DNA of 64,000 bases from Rhodobiaceae bacterium (GTDB lineage Bacteria; Pseudomonadota; Alphaproteobacteria; Rhizobiales; Tepidamorphaceae), in the NCBI GenBank assembly GCA_020637895.1, contig JACKJP010000002.1, positions 434,001 through 498,000 on the forward strand. Direction: 5' to 3'. The position numbers were made by a program, and so were the translations under genes. The notes below the pieces were generated by a model, which searched no databases, was not told the DNA's origin, and saw only the letters and a list, made by a program, of their open reading frames with translations. Below, in pieces: positions 61,230 to 64,000 of this stretch. Numbering within the stretch: position 1 is the first letter of the stretch; the number at the start of each line of letters is the position of its first letter.

Positions 61230-62024
61230 ATGCAGCCAACGATCCAAAGCGAACGCTACCTCCTCATCGGTCACCCGGTTGGTCATCTGAGGGTCGCCGA
61301 CCAGTTCAATGCCGGGCTTGAGGATCGTGGCGCGAATGGCCGCATGACGGTACGCGACATCGCGCCGGAAGATCTCGCCGGCTTCACCGATGCAGCGAGG
61401 GGTATGATCGGCCTGCGCGGCTTTCTGGTCAGCCGCCCGCACAAGCAGACGATCCTGCCGTTTCTCGACAGGCTGACGCGCGACGCCGAGGCTGCGGGCC
61501 TTGCCAATATCGTGCGGCGCGAGACGGACGGCTCCCTCACCGGCCACCAGCTCGACGGGCCGGGCTTTCTGGCCGGGATGCACGCCAACGGGTTCGAGCC
61601 TTCAGGCAAGCGCATCTTCATTCAGGGCGCAGGCGGCGTTGCCGCCGCGATCGGTTATGCTCTTGCCGAGGCAGGCGCGCGCGAGATCCTGATCGCCAAC
61701 AGGACGCCCGAAAGGGCGAAAGCGCTGGCGCAACGGCTTGGCAGAACCTTTGCCGAGAGCTGCTCGTTCAGGATCGTTGCCGGGCCAACGAAGGAAGCCG
61801 ATGCCGCGATCAATGCGACCAGCCTCGGAACGGCGGCGGACGACCGCCTTCCTTTCGACCCAGCATCCCTCGGCCCGGACGTCCATATCGCCGACGTCGT
61901 CAACCTCGCCGGCGCAACCGCGCTGGAGAACGCTGCAAGGCGGGCGGGGCAGACGTTCCAGCCAGGGCGCGATGCCGTTCTGCCGCAATACGCGCTGATG
62001 CATGCCTTTTTCGGCGCGAGTTGA
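61230..62024 (+). CDS. Shikimate dehydrogenase-like (AroE family) oxidoreductase, altered substrate site
   Basis: 264 aa from ATG 61230 (GGGAG upstream). It has the AroE fold with the catalytic Lys in SRPHKQTIL and Asp in LDGPGF. The NAD(P) site is IFIQGAGGVAAAIGYALAEAGA, then ANRTPERA. The shikimate-binding residues differ: the usual HSxSP near the N-terminus reads HLRVA (both serines lost), and the NTDG motif reads QLDG. A different substrate is therefore likely, as in several AroE-like paralogues. It lies just downstream of the MmeI-like gene. Confidence 0.85.
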   Translation: MQPTIQSERYLLIGHPVGHLRVADQFNAGLEDRGANGRMTVRDIAPEDLAGFTDAARGMIGLRGFLVSRPHKQTILPFLDRLTRDAEAAGLANIVRRETDGSLTGHQLDGPGFLAGMHANGFEPSGKRIFIQGAGGVAAAIGYALAEAGAREILIANRTPERAKALAQRLGRTFAESCSFRIVAGPTKEADAAINATSLGTAADDRLPFDPASLGPDVHIADVVNLAGATALENAARRAGQTFQPGRDAVLPQYALMHAFFGAS

Positions 62025-62081
62025 CGGGATGCGCGCGGGCCGATCGGAACCGCCGATCCCGTTGATGGACCAGCGGTATGG

Positions 62082-62104
62082 ATTGCCCGGTCGAGCCGGG
62101 CAAT
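62082..62104. repeat. Palindromic repeat type A, copy 3
   Basis: Identical 23 bases to the 33-kb copies, with matching flanks (GTATGG before, GACGG-GGGTGGG after). Confidence 0.85.
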
Positions 62105-62190
62105 GACGGAGGGTGGGATTGGAGCCTGCCAATCCGGTTCGCCAAGCCGTGTGAGATACGTCGGACGGCAATACAATGCCGAAGCCCGTC

Positions 62191-62213
62191 ATCGCCGGAC
62201 TTGATCCGGCGAT
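62191..62213. repeat. Palindromic repeat type B variant
   Basis: Arms ATCGCCGGA and TCCGGCGAT with the same loop CTTGA; the paired changes keep the hairpin (covariation with the 33-kb copy). Confidence 0.85.
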
Positions 62214-62288
62214 CCATTCCGACAGCGGCACGGCAAGCGGAGCAATCTTGCCTGCGCCGTCGATCCCGTTGCCAGACCAGCGGCGTGG

Positions 62289-62311
62289 ATTGCCCGGTCG
62301 AACCGGGAAAT
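62289..62311. repeat. Palindromic repeat type A, copy 4
   Basis: One arm reads CCGGGAAAT, so one pair is lost; the loop is TCGAA. Confidence 0.75.
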
Positions 62312-62332
62312 GACGGCGTTTGTGGCCTGTCC

Positions 62333-63463
62333 TTACCCGAAGCTTCGCTTGCCGGAATTCAACTTGGTCGGAGCGGAACCGCGCGGCAGCAGCATTTCGC
62401 CATCGAATGTCGCCGGGTAGCGGGCGACGCGCTTGCGCCCATCGGGTGTATCGATTTCGTGGAACACGCGGTTGTGGATGATCTGCGGTTCGTTGAGCAT
62501 ATCCTCAGGGTTGTTCACCGGACCGCAAGGCAGGTCGAGCGCGGTGAATATCTCGAGCCATTCCTTCGATGTCTTTTCGCGGATCGGACCAGCAATCCTG
62601 TCATAGAATGTCCGCGACATTTCCTTCGGGCTCTTGATCTGCTTCAGTTCTTCTTTCCATTCCGGATGCCCGATACCTTCAAGCGTGCGTCCGAAATGCT
62701 TGCCGGTGACGGGCGACAGCGTGATGTAGCCGTCGCTTGTCTGGAAGACCGGCTGCGGCAGCTTCGCCTGGTCGGCATCGTCTTCGACAAAGGTGCGGTT
62801 ATGCATCGCGTCGGGGAAGGTGTAGTAGGCCATCATGTCGAGCATCGACGTCTCGACATGCAGGCCCTTGCCGGTGCGTTCGCGCTGGAACAGCGCGGCG
62901 AGCATGAACTGGGCGATGAGCATGCCGGTCACCTTGTCGGCGACAAAATTGTTGGTCGCCCGCGGAAACCCGCCATCCGCCTCATAGGCGAACAACCCGA
63001 CCCGGCCCTGAATGAGCGCGTCATAGGCAGGTTGCGCGGCCAGTTCGCCGTCGGCGCCATAGCCGGTCATCGACACCTGGATAAGGCGCGGATTGAGCTT
63101 TGAGAGCTGCTCGTAGCCAAGACCAAGGGACGCGGACACGCGCGGCCGCCATGTCTCGATGAAAATGTCGGCCTCGGCGATCAGGCCTTTAAGCGTCTCC
63201 ATGCCTTCGTCGGATTTCAGGTCCAGTGCGAGCGAGCTCTTGCCATTGTTGCAATTGCCCCACATCACGCCGGTCCCGTTCCATCGGTGACCCACATTGC
63301 GGTAGGCATCGCCATGCGGCGGCTCGATCTTGATCACCTCGGCACCGAGCGTTCCAAGCATCTGTGCGCTCAGCGGCCCCGACAGGTAGCCAGCCGCCTC
63401 GACAATTCTGATCCCGTCCAGCGGACGCATTGCATTGTTTTCCTTCGATTCAGCGCCCTGCAT
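62333..63463 (-). CDS. CaiB/BaiF family (class III) CoA-transferase
   Basis: 376 aa from ATG 63463, which has AAGGGAG eight bases upstream; an ATG at 63430 is a poorer choice. The family III features are clear: LDGIRIVEAAGYLSGPLSAQMLGTLGAEVIKIE at the start, then the catalytic Asp in GLHVETSMLDMMAYY near residue 208. Members move CoA between acids such as carnitine, formate/oxalate or bile acids. The substrate is unknown. A ketopantoate-reductase-like gene lies upstream on the same strand with a 44-bp gap. Confidence 0.9.
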   Translation of the reverse strand: MQGAESKENNAMRPLDGIRIVEAAGYLSGPLSAQMLGTLGAEVIKIEPPHGDAYRNVGHRWNGTGVMWGNCNNGKSSLALDLKSDEGMETLKGLIAEADIFIETWRPRVSASLGLGYEQLSKLNPRLIQVSMTGYGADGELAAQPAYDALIQGRVGLFAYEADGGFPRATNNFVADKVTGMLIAQFMLAALFQRERTGKGLHVETSMLDMMAYYTFPDAMHNRTFVEDDADQAKLPQPVFQTSDGYITLSPVTGKHFGRTLEGIGHPEWKEELKQIKSPKEMSRTFYDRIAGPIREKTSKEWLEIFTALDLPCGPVNNPEDMLNEPQIIHNRVFHEIDTPDGRKRVARYPATFDGEMLLPRGSAPTKLNSGKRSFG

Positions 63464-63507
63464 GGCTCGCTCCCTTCACGTTCTCGCGTTTCCTCACCAC
63501 CAGGGTT

Positions 63508-64000
63508 CTAATGCCCGGCGGACGTGTTCGTTGACATCTGCATGGCGCGAAGCCGCGCCATCTCCAGAACCATTTCCAGCGTCGGCATCTCCAGACCCGA
63601 AAGACGCCGGACCTCGCCAATGGACTCTTCCAGAATGTCGAGTTCCAGCGGCTTGCCCTTCTCAAGATCCTGAAGCATCGACATCTTGTGCGACGCACCG
63701 CTCGCAGTCAGGGCTATGCGCTTTCCGGGCGGCTGCGGAACCTCGACGCCGAGCACCCGCGCCGCGGCATCGGCCTCTTCCATCATCTTCTGCAATATGT
63801 CGCCACAGTGCTCCGCGATCTGACCGTTGCGGGCAAGCGTGAGGATGCCGAGCGGATTCCAGCAAAGACTATTGACGAACTTGACCCAGATCGCGCCGCG
63901 AACGTTGGCGTTCACCTTCGAGGGAATGCCGCTTTCGGTCAGTATTTCGGCAAGGCGCGTCACGCGGGGCGACAGCGAGCCGTCGAGTTCGCCGATCGGG
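63508..64000 (-). CDS. 2-Dehydropantoate 2-reductase family protein, C-terminal part
   Basis: About 164 residues are inside the window and the frame continues past its end. The visible part is the ApbA_C domain: IGELDGSLSPRVTRLAEIL, then KVNANVRGAIWVKFVNSLCWNPLG, where the Lys is the conserved catalytic or substrate residue of ketopantoate reductases. The N-terminal NADPH-binding domain is beyond the window. The family reduces ketopantoate (PanE), but many paralogues act on other keto acids, so the exact role is open. Confidence 0.8.
   Translation of the reverse strand, partial: PIGELDGSLSPRVTRLAEILTESGIPSKVNANVRGAIWVKFVNSLCWNPLGILTLARNGQIAEHCGDILQKMMEEADAAARVLGVEVPQPPGKRIALTASGASHKMSMLQDLEKGKPLELDILEESIGEVRRLSGLEMPTLEMVLEMARLRAMQMSTNTSAGH

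Larger units (their letters stand above)
62025..62332. repeat. Gene-free 308-bp region with palindromic intergenic repeats
   Basis: The second cluster of the elements seen at 33.5-34.0 kb, in the order A, B, A. Frames crossing it are not credible genes. Confidence 0.8.

Overview
The window is GC-rich, densely packed chromosomal DNA from an alphaproteobacterium, most likely of the order Hyphomicrobiales (Rhizobiales). The supporting signs are a gcrA cell-cycle regulator, a PdhS/PleC-type PAS kinase preceded by a perfect CtrA box, a SAM-II riboswitch ahead of metZ, an Irr-type iron control element, a phasin gene, and a tRNA-His that lacks the encoded G-1 and has A73. No rRNA, prophage, transposase or CRISPR array was seen. 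Most of the content is core metabolism, with a few accessory insertions.

Layout. 0-9 kb: the end of a lutABC lactate-utilisation operon, an EamA exporter, hydroxypyruvate isomerase, a glycosyltransferase with a DUF805 membrane protein, an SDR oxidoreductase, a divergent LysR/cupin pair, tRNA-His and a phasin. 9-20 kb: the PAS kinase, an iron(III) ABC transporter pair (binding protein and permease, no ATPase), a DUF3376 patatin and the scoBA CoA-transferase. 19.7-26.6 kb: an AsmA-like protein, a glutamine-synthetase-like/FAD-oxidase pair resembling PuuA/PuuB, Sco1, a fatty-acid hydroxylase-like protein and a DUF1697 protein. 26.6-30.1 kb: a tight four-gene operon encoding a membrane protein, a winged-helix regulator, a membrane protein with a linalool dehydratase/isomerase-like domain, and a Gram-positive-type undecaprenol kinase. 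30-35 kb: an AT-richer orphan gene, tRNA-Gly(CCC), a Gfo/Idh/MocA oxidoreductase, a radical SAM protein, a palindromic repeat cluster and dCTP deaminase. 35-45 kb: SAM-II riboswitch with a leader ORF and metZ, apaG, two tandem trkH genes and argE, then convergent argD-argF-hslO, then gcrA. 45-53 kb: the complete phosphate regulon phoR-pstSCAB-phoU-phoB with a Pho box, next to ppk2. 53-64 kb: a heptosyltransferase-like gene, DUF4254, a GMC oxidoreductase, tspO, a single-chain MmeI-like restriction-modification enzyme, an AroE-like dehydrogenase with an altered substrate pocket, a second palindromic repeat cluster, a class III CoA-transferase and the end of a ketopantoate reductase.

The best candidate for an undescribed system is the 26.6-30.1 kb operon. 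It combines a protein carrying the Cys-x8-Cys spacing of linalool dehydratase/isomerase with a prenol (undecaprenol) kinase, under what looks like a dedicated winged-helix regulator with two related 17-bp dyads. This suggests a membrane-based isoprenoid-alcohol pathway. The best regulatory finds are a SAM-II aptamer placed to control a 30-codon leader ORF that is stop-start coupled to metZ, a CtrA box ahead of a kinase expected to act upstream of CtrA, and an Irr element merged with a terminator tail ahead of the iron transporter.
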